Of a DNA stretch of 64,000 bases, positions 8,763 to 16,854 are shown piece after piece. Position 1 is the stretch's first letter; each line of letters begins with the position of its first letter. Below the pieces are notes generated by a model that did no database searches, was not told the origin of the DNA, and was given only the letters and a program-made list of their open reading frames with translations. The translations under genes were made by a program, and so were the position numbers. Origin of the DNA: Pseudomonas proteolytica (GTDB lineage: Bacteria > Pseudomonadota > Gammaproteobacteria > Pseudomonadales > Pseudomonadaceae); the NCBI RefSeq assembly GCF_007858275.1, contig NZ_VFEV01000002.1:124001-188000 (forward strand), read 5' to 3'.

Positions 8763-9968
8763 ATGACGAGTTTTCCCATACGCGTGCTGGTTCTCGAGGA
8801 TCATCCTTTTCAACGTGCGGTCGCCGTGAGCATGTTGCGCCAGTTGGGTTGCCGCGAGGTCTTCGAGGCAGTGGACGGCTTACACGCCCTGGCTGTGTTG
8901 GATCAAGTGGGCGCAGTGGACATTGCCCTGTGCGACTTGTGCATGGAAGGCATGGATGGCCTGGAGTTTCTTCAGCAGGTGGGAAGTTCCGGACTGGTCG
9001 GCTCAGTGATTATCAGCAGCTCCCTGTCGGCCGATGTACGCCGCACGGTGCAGCAGATTGTTTCGTTGCTGGGCCTGGAAATGCTCGGGGATGTCGGAAA
9101 GCCGTTGCAGGCGCACACCCTGGAGAACTTGCTAAAAAAGCGCTCCAGTGGCCCTGGTGTCGCGCCGCCCGACGCTGCGCCGGTACGCCTGGCCAGCGAT
9201 GAAGAAGTGCGCTGGGCCCTCAACGAACAGCAATTGCAAGCCTGGTACCAGCCCAAGGTCGACATGAATACCGATGACGTCTGCGGCGTGGAGGTGCTGA
9301 CCCGCTGGGTGCACCCGTTGCGCGGCATCCTGTCACCGGCGGTGTTCATGCCCGTGCTGGAACGCTGCGGCTTGCTCGATACGCTGCTGTTCATGCAGAT
9401 GAACCAAGCCCTGAGCCTGCAGCGACTGGCAAAAAATACCGGCCTGAAGCTCGACCTGTCGTTCAACCTGCACACCAGCCAACTGACCAACAGCAACCTG
9501 ACCGCGGTGATCAAAGGCATTCTGTCCCTGCACGAAGCAGTGCCCGCCAGCCTGACCTTCGAACTCACCGAAAGCGGCTTGCTGGAAGCCCCGGCCACCA
9601 GCCTGGAAACCCTGGTACGCCTGCGCATGATGGGCTGCAAATTGTCCATCGACGACTTCGGCGCCGGCTTCTCGTCGTTGCAGCGCTTGTGCCAGCTGCC
9701 GTTCAACGAGATCAAACTCGACGGTGAGTTTATACGCACCTTGCTACACGAACCGCGCTGTCGGGCAATCGTCAGCAGCACCCTGGCATTGGGGGAGACC
9801 CTGGGGATGTCCGTGGTAGTGGAGGGCATCGAGACTGAGGAACAGCGCGAGACGTTGCTCGCGATGGGATGCACTCAAGGACAGGGCTACCTGTTCGCCC
9901 GGCCCATGAATGATGTGGATCTGCTGCGATGGCTACCGGCCGCATCGAGAGTTGATGGACAATTATGA
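8763..9968 (+). CDS. REC-EAL response regulator (cyclic-di-GMP phosphodiesterase, RocR/PvrR-like)
   Basis: This encodes a 401-aa cytoplasmic regulator. Residues 1-125 form a receiver domain with acidic pair ED, phospho-acceptor Asp58 (ALCDLCMEGMDG) and Lys113. Residues 150-395 form an EAL domain in which the signature reads EVLTRW. The other catalytic positions look intact: Asn in FNLHTS, Glu in FELTES, DDFGAGFSS, Lys in IKLDGEF, Glu in EGIETE and Gln in GQGYLF. Activity as a phosphodiesterase that lowers cyclic-di-GMP is therefore likely. It follows the fimbrial operon by 64 bases. In P. aeruginosa, RocR and PvrR are EAL response regulators tied to BvgS-like sensors and cup fimbriae, so this is probably the antagonistic arm of the same circuit. 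Confidence 0.92.
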   Translation: MTSFPIRVLVLEDHPFQRAVAVSMLRQLGCREVFEAVDGLHALAVLDQVGAVDIALCDLCMEGMDGLEFLQQVGSSGLVGSVIISSSLSADVRRTVQQIVSLLGLEMLGDVGKPLQAHTLENLLKKRSSGPGVAPPDAAPVRLASDEEVRWALNEQQLQAWYQPKVDMNTDDVCGVEVLTRWVHPLRGILSPAVFMPVLERCGLLDTLLFMQMNQALSLQRLAKNTGLKLDLSFNLHTSQLTNSNLTAVIKGILSLHEAVPASLTFELTESGLLEAPATSLETLVRLRMMGCKLSIDDFGAGFSSLQRLCQLPFNEIKLDGEFIRTLLHEPRCRAIVSSTLALGETLGMSVVVEGIETEEQRETLLAMGCTQGQGYLFARPMNDVDLLRWLPAASRVDGQL

Positions 9969-10191
9969 TCTTCCCTCCGGCCACTATGTACGAACTAAAA
10001 TCCGCGCACTGAACCATCCTGTTTTCGTTGAAGCGTCATGCCGTTGTCTCAGCCCAGGAGCGGACCACATGCGAATGTCTGCTTTTGGCTGGTTGCGGCC
10101 TGTCATGAAGGGCAGCCACCGACCCATTGCCACCGTTCAGCATTTGGCTAAAATCGACCAAGAATAGACTGCCACCCATAAGTGAAAACTG

Positions 10192-10545
10192 ATGTTTACC
10201 TGCCCATGCTGCGGATATGCAGTCTTCGAGCAACACCCAGGGTCATACGACATTTGCCCAATTTGCTTCTGGGAGGATGACGTGTTCCAACTCTATTACC
10301 CTCACCAGGTGGGTGGACCGAATAGATGTAGCTTGATCGAGGCGCAGGTCAATTTCGTCCAGTTCGGTGCCTGCGAGCGAAGCATGTTGAAGAATGTGCG
10401 AATGGTTAGCGATAGCGATATGCGGGATGGTGAGTGGTTCCCACTCTGGACTCGCCGAGTCGCCATTCCAGATCCCGACTCCGACAACCAGCATCCTCAA
10501 CACATGAAGTCGAAGTACGACCTCTACTATTGGCTGCGGACCTAG
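10192..10545 (+). CDS. CPCC-family cysteine-rich protein
   Basis: This encodes a 117-aa cytoplasmic protein with an N-terminal zinc-ribbon-like module, CPCCG then YDICPICFWEDD (Cys4, Cys6, Cys7, Cys22, Cys25). It continues into the GGPNRCSLIEAQVNF segment typical of the Cys_rich_CPCC family. Function is unknown; family members are often found near contact-dependent inhibition or polymorphic toxin loci as possible immunity proteins. No toxin gene is beside it here. It stands alone, with 223 bases before it in which I see no gene. A good Shine-Dalgarno is not evident. Confidence 0.75.
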   Translation: MFTCPCCGYAVFEQHPGSYDICPICFWEDDVFQLYYPHQVGGPNRCSLIEAQVNFVQFGACERSMLKNVRMVSDSDMRDGEWFPLWTRRVAIPDPDSDNQHPQHMKSKYDLYYWLRT

Positions 10546-10598
10546 CAGCGCAAATTGGCGTACTAAGTCCAAATTGATCGGAAGCAGTCTATTCCAAA

Positions 10599-10657
10599 CG
10601 GCTGCTTTTGGCCGATTTCTGCCGGTGACAACCGACTGAAAACGGCCAAAAGCTGCC
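10599..10657. repeat. Imperfect inverted repeat in intergenic DNA
   Basis: Two 15-base arms, GGCTGCTTTTGGCCG and its near complement CGGCCAAAAGCTGCC (one mismatch), flank a loop of about 28 bases. It lies between the CPCC gene and the next small gene. It looks like a dispersed non-coding repeat rather than a terminator, since no T-run follows. Confidence 0.5.
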
Positions 10658-10792
10658 CCCTCATCCCCATACCGGTCTACCATGCCACCCCGACAGTGGC
10701 CAAACGCGCTATCGGCCCCAAGCCCTCAAGGTATCGCCAATGACCTCGTTTACCCGTAACAGCCCATCCTCAACCTCATCGAAGGCGGCGCA

Positions 10793-11026
10793 ATGAGCAT
10801 CGACCAGATCAGCCTGCCCAAGGGCGTAGGCCCGCACGCTAGCAAGTTGTTGGACGCGATTACCGGCGCCAGCACCCTCGACGACCTTAACCGCGCTGGC
10901 GGCAAGGCCGAAGGCTTTGTGTTGGGGCTGGAAGCCAGCAAAGCCATCAAGAGCCAGATCGCCGAGTCGTTGTATGTGGCATATGACGACGCCGCGAGTC
11001 ATCGGGCCAGCGAACTGAAGGGCTAG
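10793..11026 (+). CDS. Small helical protein of unknown function
   Basis: This is a 77-aa reading frame, MSIDQISLPKGVGPHASKLL..., with no signal peptide or membrane segment. It is Ala/Ser/Lys-rich and predicted helical by eye. Codon use and GC match neighbours and the frame is closed by a normal stop. The start ATG has only GGCGGCG upstream, a weak ribosome site. I do not recognise the family. It stands alone between an inverted repeat and a REPIN. Confidence 0.55.
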   Translation: MSIDQISLPKGVGPHASKLLDAITGASTLDDLNRAGGKAEGFVLGLEASKAIKSQIAESLYVAYDDAASHRASELKG

Positions 11027-11088
11027 CCACTACAGGGCATGTCGCCGCACACGTAGCCCCGCAACTCGCCCGATGGGCAGATGCTTGT

Positions 11089-11173
11089 GTAGGAGCTGGC
11101 TTGCCAGCGAAAAACCGGAGAGCGACGCAGAACACCTGATGTCCTGCGTTATCGCTGGCAAGTCAGCTCCTAC
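11089..11173. repeat. REPIN (paired inverted REP sequences)
   Basis: Two REP half-elements in opposite orientation, starting GTAGGAGCTGGCTTGCCAGCG and ending with its near reverse complement, enclose a short spacer. This is the typical Pseudomonas REP doublet between genes. Confidence 0.85.
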
Positions 11174-11296
11174 GAGCGGGAACCGGAAGCGCACGGTGGA
11201 CGAGTTTCTACAGTTCATTGAATTTTTGGTGGCGGGTTTGAGTCATTGATAAGGGCTCGGCACCACTTGCGAGCGCCATCTACATAGGGACCGCCA

Positions 11297-11737
11297 ATGA
11301 CCTTCTTTATCTTCCTGCTCGCCTGCGCCACCGCCGCCAGCACCGGCATCATGTTCAAGCCGGGTGCCTGGTATGAATCCCTGGTCAAGCCGCGTTTTAC
11401 CCCGCCCAACTGGCTGTTCCCGGTGGCCTGGACGCTGATCTACCTGCTGCTGGCCTGGGCCGGTTATCGCTTGAGCCTGATCCCCGGCAGTCAAACGGTA
11501 CTGGCCTTGTGGGCTGCGCAGATTGCATTGAATACGCTGTGGACCCCGGTGTTTTTCGGCGCGCATCGGATCTTCGCCGCGATGGTGGTTATCACCCTGC
11601 TTTGGCTCACCGTGGCAACCATGGTGGTGTTGGCGGTGCGCCTGGACCTGATCACTGGATTGATCCTGTTCCCGTACCTGGCGTGGCTGTGTGTGGCCGC
11701 GGCGTTGAATTTCTCGATCCTGCGCAGTAACCGTTGA
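11297..11737 (+). CDS. tspO: TspO/MBR family tryptophan-rich sensory protein
   Basis: This encodes a 146-aa integral membrane protein with five hydrophobic helices. The TspO signature is clear: GAWYESLVKPRFTPPNWLFPVAWTLIYLLLAWAGYRL in helices 1-2 and AQIALNTLWTPVFFGAHRI in helix 3. The family binds porphyrins and sterol-like ligands and, in bacteria, affects tetrapyrrole turnover and stress responses. The stop codon TGA overlaps the ATG of the following esterase gene (TGATG), so the two are probably translated together. Confidence 0.93.
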   Translation: MTFFIFLLACATAASTGIMFKPGAWYESLVKPRFTPPNWLFPVAWTLIYLLLAWAGYRLSLIPGSQTVLALWAAQIALNTLWTPVFFGAHRIFAAMVVITLLWLTVATMVVLAVRLDLITGLILFPYLAWLCVAAALNFSILRSNR

Positions 11738-12684
11738 TGGCCTACCAGCCTTGGCCCGCCAGTGCGCCTGAACTGGCACAAATGCGCCGCTTCAATAAAA
11801 AGCTTGCCTGGCTGCCGCGCTTTAAAATCCGCAATCGGGTCACCCCTCGATTAATCCAGGCGTTATTGCGCGTCAGTCAACACAGCAAGAAGGGGCCCGC
11901 GGCTGAGGCTCGGTTGGTAGGTGTAGATGGCGCTCAAGTGCCCGTGCGCATTCTGCGGCCCAGCGGCAGAATCAAAGGCGTGGTCCTGGATATCCACGGC
12001 GGCGGCTGGGTGATTGGCAATGCGCAGATGGATGATGAGTTGAACCTGGGCATGCTGCGGGAGTGCGAGGTGGCGGTGGTTTCGGTGGATTATCGGCTCG
12101 CGGTGGACACGCCGATTGAAGGGCTGATGGACGACTGCCTGAGCGCCGCGCGCTGGTTGCTCACTGAGCACGAGTTTGCCGGCCTGCCGATGATTGTTGT
12201 GGGCGAATCGGCTGGTGCCCACCTGGCCGCGGCGACGTTGCTGGCGTTGAAGCAGTGGCCGCAACTGCTCGCGCGGGTCAGCGGGGCGCTGTTGTATTAC
12301 GGCGTCTACGATTTGGCCGGCACGCCGAGCGTACACGCAGCCGGGCCGCAGACGCTGTTGCTCGATGGTCCGGGGATGGTCGACGCACTGCGCCTGCTGA
12401 CCCCGGGCTTGAGCGATGAGGCGCGTCGGCAGCCGCCGTTGTCGCCACTGTATGGCGACTTTACCGGCTTGCCGGCTGCGTTGATGTTTGTCGGCGAGTT
12501 GGACCCGCTCAAGGATGACACCCTGGACATCGCCAAGCGCTGGGGGGCGGCCGCGCAGGTGCAGGCGTATCTCTTACCGGAGTCGGCACATGGCTTTATT
12601 CATTTTCCGGTGGCGTTGGCCGAGCGCGTGCTTGTGCATGGTCGTGCGTGGATAACCGCCAGGATCCAGGCGTCGGATCGTTAA
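11737..12684 (+). CDS. Alpha/beta hydrolase, hormone-sensitive-lipase type esterase
   Basis: This encodes a 315-aa cytoplasmic esterase. The oxyanion-hole motif DIHGGGWVIG, the nucleophile elbow VVGESAGAHLAA (Ser), the acid in VGELDPLKDDT and His in ESAHGFIHFP complete the HSL-family triad. The start ATG overlaps the tspO stop. A TTG three bases earlier is possible but less likely. Probable role is hydrolysis of short-chain esters; the natural substrate is unknown. An unexplained coupling to tspO is implied by the overlap. Confidence 0.9.
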   Translation: MAYQPWPASAPELAQMRRFNKKLAWLPRFKIRNRVTPRLIQALLRVSQHSKKGPAAEARLVGVDGAQVPVRILRPSGRIKGVVLDIHGGGWVIGNAQMDDELNLGMLRECEVAVVSVDYRLAVDTPIEGLMDDCLSAARWLLTEHEFAGLPMIVVGESAGAHLAAATLLALKQWPQLLARVSGALLYYGVYDLAGTPSVHAAGPQTLLLDGPGMVDALRLLTPGLSDEARRQPPLSPLYGDFTGLPAALMFVGELDPLKDDTLDIAKRWGAAAQVQAYLLPESAHGFIHFPVALAERVLVHGRAWITARIQASDR

Positions 12685-12730
12685 GCGTGTACGCCGGTCC
12701 TGAGACCTGGCAGGGCGGGCCGGTTTGGCT

Positions 12731-13594
12731 TCAGCCTGCTGCGCGGTGGAGTTTTTTCACCCGGTACATATCGCCATCGGCATAGCTGAGCAGGGTGTCG
12801 GCATCTTCCCCATCAGCCGGGTAGCGCGCCACGCCGATACTGCAGGATGGCATCTTCACCGGGCCGAATTCAGGGCCAAGGGGGGCGGCCATGATGGCGA
12901 GAATCTGCTGCACCTTCTCGGCCACGGCGTCTTCTGAATGAAGGTCGGTCAACAGTACGGTGAACTCATCGCCACCCATTCGCGCCACCGTGTCGGTCTC
13001 ACGCACGCAGCTTTCCAGGCGCCGCGCAATGGTGCACAGCACGCGGTCGCCCGCGACGTGCCCGTGCACATCGTTGATGCCCTTGAAGTCATTGATATCC
13101 AGGAACAGCAAGGCCAGGGTGCTGTTCTGTCGGCGTACGTTGCGCAAGGCCGAGTCCAGCCGATCATTGAACAGCGAGCGGTTGGTCAGGGCGGTCAGCG
13201 GGTCGTGATGGGCGAGGAAGCGCAGTTCCTCCTCGGCCTGGGTGAGGGCCGTTATATCCCGTGCCACGCCGATCCGCGCGCCGACGTCCTCGGACCAGAA
13301 TGCTGCCCACAGAATATGGACGATGCCGCCATCCTTGCGGATATAGCGGTTGCGGAAGTCGACATGGGGCTGGCCGTTCATCACCCGGATAATCGAGGCT
13401 CGGGTGGCCGCCAGGTCCTCAGGGTGCATGTAGTCGGTGATCAAAGTCCCGGTCAGCTCGTCGGCACGGTAGCCGAGCAACGCCTCGCAGGCGTCGCTGA
13501 CAAATGCAATCTGGTTGTCCCTGTCGACCACGAAAACCGTATCCAGCATCAGATGGATCAGTTTGGGATAGAGCGCTTGCAGGTCAACGGGCAT
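12731..13594 (-). CDS. PAS-GGDEF diguanylate cyclase
   Basis: This encodes a 287-aa soluble protein with a PAS sensor domain (about 8-125, including the PAC motif ARDITALTQAEEEL) and a GGDEF domain (about 126-285). The active-site signature is intact (GGDEF at 207-211). An RxxD inhibitory site (RETD, 198-201) lies exactly five residues before it, so product inhibition by cyclic-di-GMP is expected. It faces the esterase gene convergently. The PAS ligand is not deducible. Confidence 0.93.
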   Translation of the reverse strand: MPVDLQALYPKLIHLMLDTVFVVDRDNQIAFVSDACEALLGYRADELTGTLITDYMHPEDLAATRASIIRVMNGQPHVDFRNRYIRKDGGIVHILWAAFWSEDVGARIGVARDITALTQAEEELRFLAHHDPLTALTNRSLFNDRLDSALRNVRRQNSTLALLFLDINDFKGINDVHGHVAGDRVLCTIARRLESCVRETDTVARMGGDEFTVLLTDLHSEDAVAEKVQQILAIMAAPLGPEFGPVKMPSCSIGVARYPADGEDADTLLSYADGDMYRVKKLHRAAG

Positions 13595-13676
13595 AGGTCA
13601 GTGCTGTCCGGTTCAAATAACGGCCTGATCATATCCTGAACCCGCAAGCTGGCAACGAGGAATCTTGACGATCGGC

Positions 13677-15068
13677 CTACCGCCGATCTACCCATACCGT
13701 CTGCGCATTGCAGAATTCCCGCACGCCGAAATGTGACAATTCGCGGCCAAACCCACTCTTTTTCACCCCGCCAAACGCCACCCGAGGATCGGACACGCTG
13801 TAGGCGTTGATAAAGATCCCGCCGGTTTCCAGTTGGTTGGCGATTTCTCGGGCCTTGGCCGGGTCGTTGCTGAAGATGCTCGCGGTAAGGCCGAACTCGC
13901 TGTCGTTGGCCAGGGCTACCGCATGGTCGGCGTCGCGGGCGCTGATGATCGAGGCGACGGGGCCAAACAGTTCCTGTTTGAAGGAGGTCATTTGGTCGGT
14001 GACATTGGCCAGTACGGTGGGGGCGTAGTAGTTGCCCGGCCCTTCGATGGGATGGCCGCCGAGCAACAGGGTGGCGCCTTCTTCCAGGGTGGCCTGGACC
14101 TGGCCGTGCAACTCGTCACGCAGGTCGAAACGGGCCATGGGGCCGATGTAGGTGTCGTTCGATGTCGGGTCGCCCATCACCAGTTGGCGGCTGGCTTCGA
14201 GGAACTTGGCGGTGAAGGCTTCGACCACGCCTTGCTCGATGATCAGGCGCTTGGCGGCGGCGCAGACCTGGCCGGAGTTCTGGAAACGGCCGATCAGGGC
14301 GGCTTGCACAGCGGCGTCGAGGTCGGCGTCGTCGAGCACGATGAACGGGTCGGAGCCGCCCAGTTCCAACACGCACTTTTTCAACGCGGCGCCGGCCTGG
14401 GAGCCAATGGCGATACCGGCGCGCACGCTGCCGGTAAGGGTCACGGCGGCGATGCGTGGGTCAGCGATGGCCTTGGATACGCCGTCCGGGGTGACGTTGA
14501 TCACTTCGAACAACCCCTCGGCAAAACCGGCTTTATGGAAGGCTTGTTTCATCAGGTAGGCGCTGCCCATCACGTTGGGCGCATGCTTGAGCACGTAGGT
14601 ATTGCCGCTGAGCATGGTCGGCACCGCGCCGCGCAATACCTGCCAGACCGGGAAGTTCCACGGCATCACGGCGAGGATCGGGCCCAGTGGGCGGTACTCA
14701 ATCTGGGCGCTGCCGTTGTCCACCAGCGTCGGCTCCGGCGCAAGCATGGCGGGGCCATGGGCGGCGTACCACTCGGCCAGCAAGGCGCATTTCTCGATTT
14801 CGCCACGGGCCTGGGCGATGGGCTTGCCCATCTCCAGGGTGATCATTTGCGCCATCTGCTCGGCTTGCTCGCGCAGGGCGCCGGCCAGGGCCAGCAGCAA
14901 TTGGGCGCGTTGTGCCACGGGCGTGTTGCGACCATTGGCAAAGGCGGTGCTGGCGCGGGTGAGGGCGGCGTCCAGTTGCGCGGCGGACTCGTACGGGTAA
15001 CTGCCCACGGTTTGGCCATTGGCGGGGTTGATCGACAAGGCATGGGTCTGGTGAGAAATAGCGTTCAT
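13677..15068 (-). CDS. NAD-dependent succinate-semialdehyde dehydrogenase-like aldehyde dehydrogenase
   Basis: This encodes a 463-aa aldehyde dehydrogenase. The start at 15068 has CAGGACG upstream and begins MNAISHQTHALSINPANG; a longer frame exists but extends through the intergenic promoter. The catalytic pair is present: Glu235 (LELGGSDPF) and Cys269 (NSGQVCAAAKR), with PWNFPVWQ and LTGSVRAG for cofactor and substrate binding. Length and motifs match E. coli Sad (YneI). In E. coli that gene lies divergent from the LysR regulator ptrR (yneJ), as here. The likely role is the last step of putrescine/GABA breakdown to succinate; other short aldehydes are possible. Confidence 0.85.
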   Translation of the reverse strand: MNAISHQTHALSINPANGQTVGSYPYESAAQLDAALTRASTAFANGRNTPVAQRAQLLLALAGALREQAEQMAQMITLEMGKPIAQARGEIEKCALLAEWYAAHGPAMLAPEPTLVDNGSAQIEYRPLGPILAVMPWNFPVWQVLRGAVPTMLSGNTYVLKHAPNVMGSAYLMKQAFHKAGFAEGLFEVINVTPDGVSKAIADPRIAAVTLTGSVRAGIAIGSQAGAALKKCVLELGGSDPFIVLDDADLDAAVQAALIGRFQNSGQVCAAAKRLIIEQGVVEAFTAKFLEASRQLVMGDPTSNDTYIGPMARFDLRDELHGQVQATLEEGATLLLGGHPIEGPGNYYAPTVLANVTDQMTSFKQELFGPVASIISARDADHAVALANDSEFGLTASIFSNDPAKAREIANQLETGGIFINAYSVSDPRVAFGGVKKSGFGRELSHFGVREFCNAQTVWVDRR

Positions 15069-15172
15069 GGCACCGTCCTGCGCAACATTGGGGAAGGTGC
15101 CCAGCGTACGGGGCTGTATCTTTTCCGGGAACTGAATAATATTAAGCAATACGTTCACGATTGGAGAATGAA

Positions 15173-16087
15173 TTGGATCTGGTGCAACTGGAGATTTTCA
15201 AGGCCGTAGCCGAGCAAGGCAGCATCAGTGCCGCCGCGCAGTTGATTCACCGTGTGCCGTCGAACCTGACCACGCGCATCAAGCAACTGGAGCAGGACCT
15301 GGGAGTCGAGCTGTTTATCCGTGAGAAAAGTCGACTGCGCCTGTCGCCTGCCGGCTGGAATTTTTTGGGCTACGCGCGGCGCATTCTCGATCTGGTGCAA
15401 GAGGCCCGCGCCACTGTGGCGGGGGAGGAACCCCAGGGGCCATTTGCCCTGGGTTCGCTGGAGAGCACCGCCGCCGTGCGTATCCCGGCGTTGCTCGCCG
15501 CCTATAACCAGAAACACGCCAAGGTCGAACTGGACCTGAGCACCGGGCCCTCGGGGACGATGATCGAAGGCGTGCTATCGGGCCGACTGGCGGCCGCGTT
15601 TGTCGATGGCCCGGTGCTGCATCCGACCCTGGAGGGGGTGGCGGTGTTTGAAGAAGAGATGGTGGTGATTGCGCCGTTGCATCATGGGCCGATCACCCGT
15701 GGGCAGGATGTGAACGGGGAGAGCATCTACACCTTCCGTTCCAACTGTTCGTACCGGCACCACTTTGAGCGCTGGTTTTCCCAGGATGGCGCGGTGCCGG
15801 GGAAGATCTTCGAGATGGAGTCGTACCACGGCATGCTCGCCTGCGTCAGCGCCGGCGCGGGTTTGGCGCTGATGCCACGCAGCATGCTGGAGAGCATGCC
15901 GGGGTTTACCACGGTGAGCGTGTGGCCGCTGGCGGACGAGTTCCGCCTGCTGAACACCTGGCTGATCTGGCGTCGGGGCACGGTGTCACAGAGCCTGGAC
16001 AGTTTTGTGCAACTGCTCCAAGAGCGGACCCATTGTGGCGAGCGGGCTAGCCCCGCGCTGGGCTGCGAAGCGGCCCTAAACCCCTAG
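15173..16087 (+). CDS. LysR-family regulator, PtrR-like
   Basis: This encodes a regulator of about 304 aa. The preferred start is TTG at 15173 ([40 protein letters not shown]) because GGAGAA lies five bases upstream; a TTG at 15161 is the alternative. The N-terminal winged helix-turn-helix is followed by a LysR substrate-binding domain. It is divergent from the Sad-like dehydrogenase gene with about 100 bases between, so it probably controls that gene in response to a polyamine or semialdehyde. The last residues ([17 protein letters not shown]) are encoded by a REPIN beginning at 16035, so the native C-terminus was probably altered by that element. Confidence 0.88.
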   Translation: MDLVQLEIFKAVAEQGSISAAAQLIHRVPSNLTTRIKQLEQDLGVELFIREKSRLRLSPAGWNFLGYARRILDLVQEARATVAGEEPQGPFALGSLESTAAVRIPALLAAYNQKHAKVELDLSTGPSGTMIEGVLSGRLAAAFVDGPVLHPTLEGVAVFEEEMVVIAPLHHGPITRGQDVNGESIYTFRSNCSYRHHFERWFSQDGAVPGKIFEMESYHGMLACVSAGAGLALMPRSMLESMPGFTTVSVWPLADEFRLLNTWLIWRRGTVSQSLDSFVQLLQERTHCGERASPALGCEAALNP

Positions 16088-16157
16088 CGCGGTGTTTTTG
16101 CCTGAATAAGTAGTGGGGCTGCTGCGCAGCCCAGCGCGGGGCAAGCCCGCTCGCCAC
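16035..16157. repeat. REPIN, copy A of a near-identical pair
   Basis: This is a 123-base REP doublet: the arm beginning GTGGCGAGCGGGCTAGCCCC is matched by its inverted partner at the other end. It differs from copy B at 16269-16391 by one base (16058 C versus T). The left end lies inside the LysR coding sequence and supplies its stop codon. Confidence 0.9.
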
Positions 16158-16268
16158 GGTGGGTTTTTGTCAGCTAGCGAATCGTCAATTTCGCCATCAG
16201 TGGCGTGGCGCCCAACTGCGCCAGACAAAGGCGTGTGGCCGTTGGAGGATGAATACTCGGTGCCTCAT
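16158..16268 (-). pseudogene. Decayed copy of the 3' end of the adjacent small membrane-protein gene
   Basis: This stretch between two REPINs aligns by eye with bases from about 16398 onward, the tail of the gene at 16403-16612. Shared words include TGTCAGC, CAATTT, GCCATCAG and GTGGCGCCCAA in the same order and spacing, with many substitutions and small gaps. It has no open frame. It looks like half of an old tandem duplication of gene tail plus REPIN. Confidence 0.6.
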
Positions 16269-16391
16269 GTGGCGAGCGGGCTAGCCCCGCGTTGGGCTGC
16301 GAAGCGGCCCTAAACCCCTAGCGCGGTGTTTTTGCCTGAATAAGTAGTGGGGCTGCTGCGCAGCCCAGCGCGGGGCAAGCCCGCTCGCCAC
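16269..16391. repeat. REPIN, copy B of a near-identical pair
   Basis: This is a 123-base REP doublet that matches copy A at all but one position. It abuts the 3' side of the small membrane-protein gene, after a run of G residues. Confidence 0.9.
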
Positions 16392-16402
16392 AGGGGGGGG
16401 TG

Positions 16403-16612
16403 TCAGCCACCGAACTGCAGGGTGCCCATCGCCAATTTGGCCATCAGCGCTGTGGCGCCCAATTGCACGAGCCACAAGGCCAGACCGCCGAGGAAGACGC
16501 CCAGGGCGACTTGCAGGACCAGGCTTTTTTGCCGCTTGGCTTGAGGCGTGCGCGGGGTGAAGTGGTCCAGTTCGTCGCGGTCGGCACGCAGGTCCAGGTC
16601 GTCGTTTCTCAT
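16403..16612 (-). CDS. Small single-pass membrane protein
   Basis: This encodes a 69-aa protein from Met 16612 (MRNDDLDLRADRDELDHF...); an in-frame ATG at 16624 would add four residues. The N-terminal half is charged and acidic. One transmembrane helix (VLQVALGVFLGGLALWLVQLGATALMAKL) follows a basic stretch (TPQAKRQKS), so the N-terminus is probably cytoplasmic. I do not recognise a function. A degenerate partial copy of its 3' end lies at 16158-16268. Confidence 0.65.
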   Translation of the reverse strand: MRNDDLDLRADRDELDHFTPRTPQAKRQKSLVLQVALGVFLGGLALWLVQLGATALMAKLAMGTLQFGG

Positions 16613-16682
16613 AGAAAGTCTCATCGCAAAGGGCAGTCGTGCTTCAGTCTAAGTGGCTTGCCTTGCCAGCGCTGAGCTTTTT

Positions 16683-16794
16683 GTAGGAGCGAGCTTGCTC
16701 GCAAAGGATCCGAGGGCGTCGGCTCCTTCAACGGGCTCGCGTTATCGTTGAGGTTTTTCGTCGGAACGCCGCCCGGAGACAAGCTCGCTCCTAC
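16683..16794. repeat. REPIN (GTAGGAGCGAGC type)
   Basis: GTAGGAGCGAGCTTGCTCGC at the left is matched by the inverse AAGCTCGCTCCTAC at the right across a 112-base unit. The spacer is longer and less symmetric than in the other copies. Confidence 0.75.
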
Positions 16795-16807
16795 GGGGGC
16801 AAGGCAC

Positions 16808-16838
16808 AAAAAAGGGGAAGCCATTGGCTTCCCCTTTG
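16808..16838 (-). terminator. Rho-independent terminator of the aminotransferase gene
   Basis: A 12-bp stem (AAAGGGGAAGCC with a three-base loop) is followed, on the minus strand, by seven T residues, 16 bases past the stop codon. It is partly symmetric and could also work weakly from the other side. Confidence 0.85.
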
Positions 16839-16854
16839 TACCTCGCGATCAGGC

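Noticed and set aside
9910..10167. An 85-codon plus-strand frame overlapping the end of the REC-EAL gene.
   Set aside because: Its start lies inside the real gene and it shows no motif or ribosome site.
11089..11173. A CRISPR array or phage att site built from the palindromic repeats.
   Set aside because: The repeats here and elsewhere are single inverted pairs of REP type, not regularly spaced direct repeats with unique spacers.
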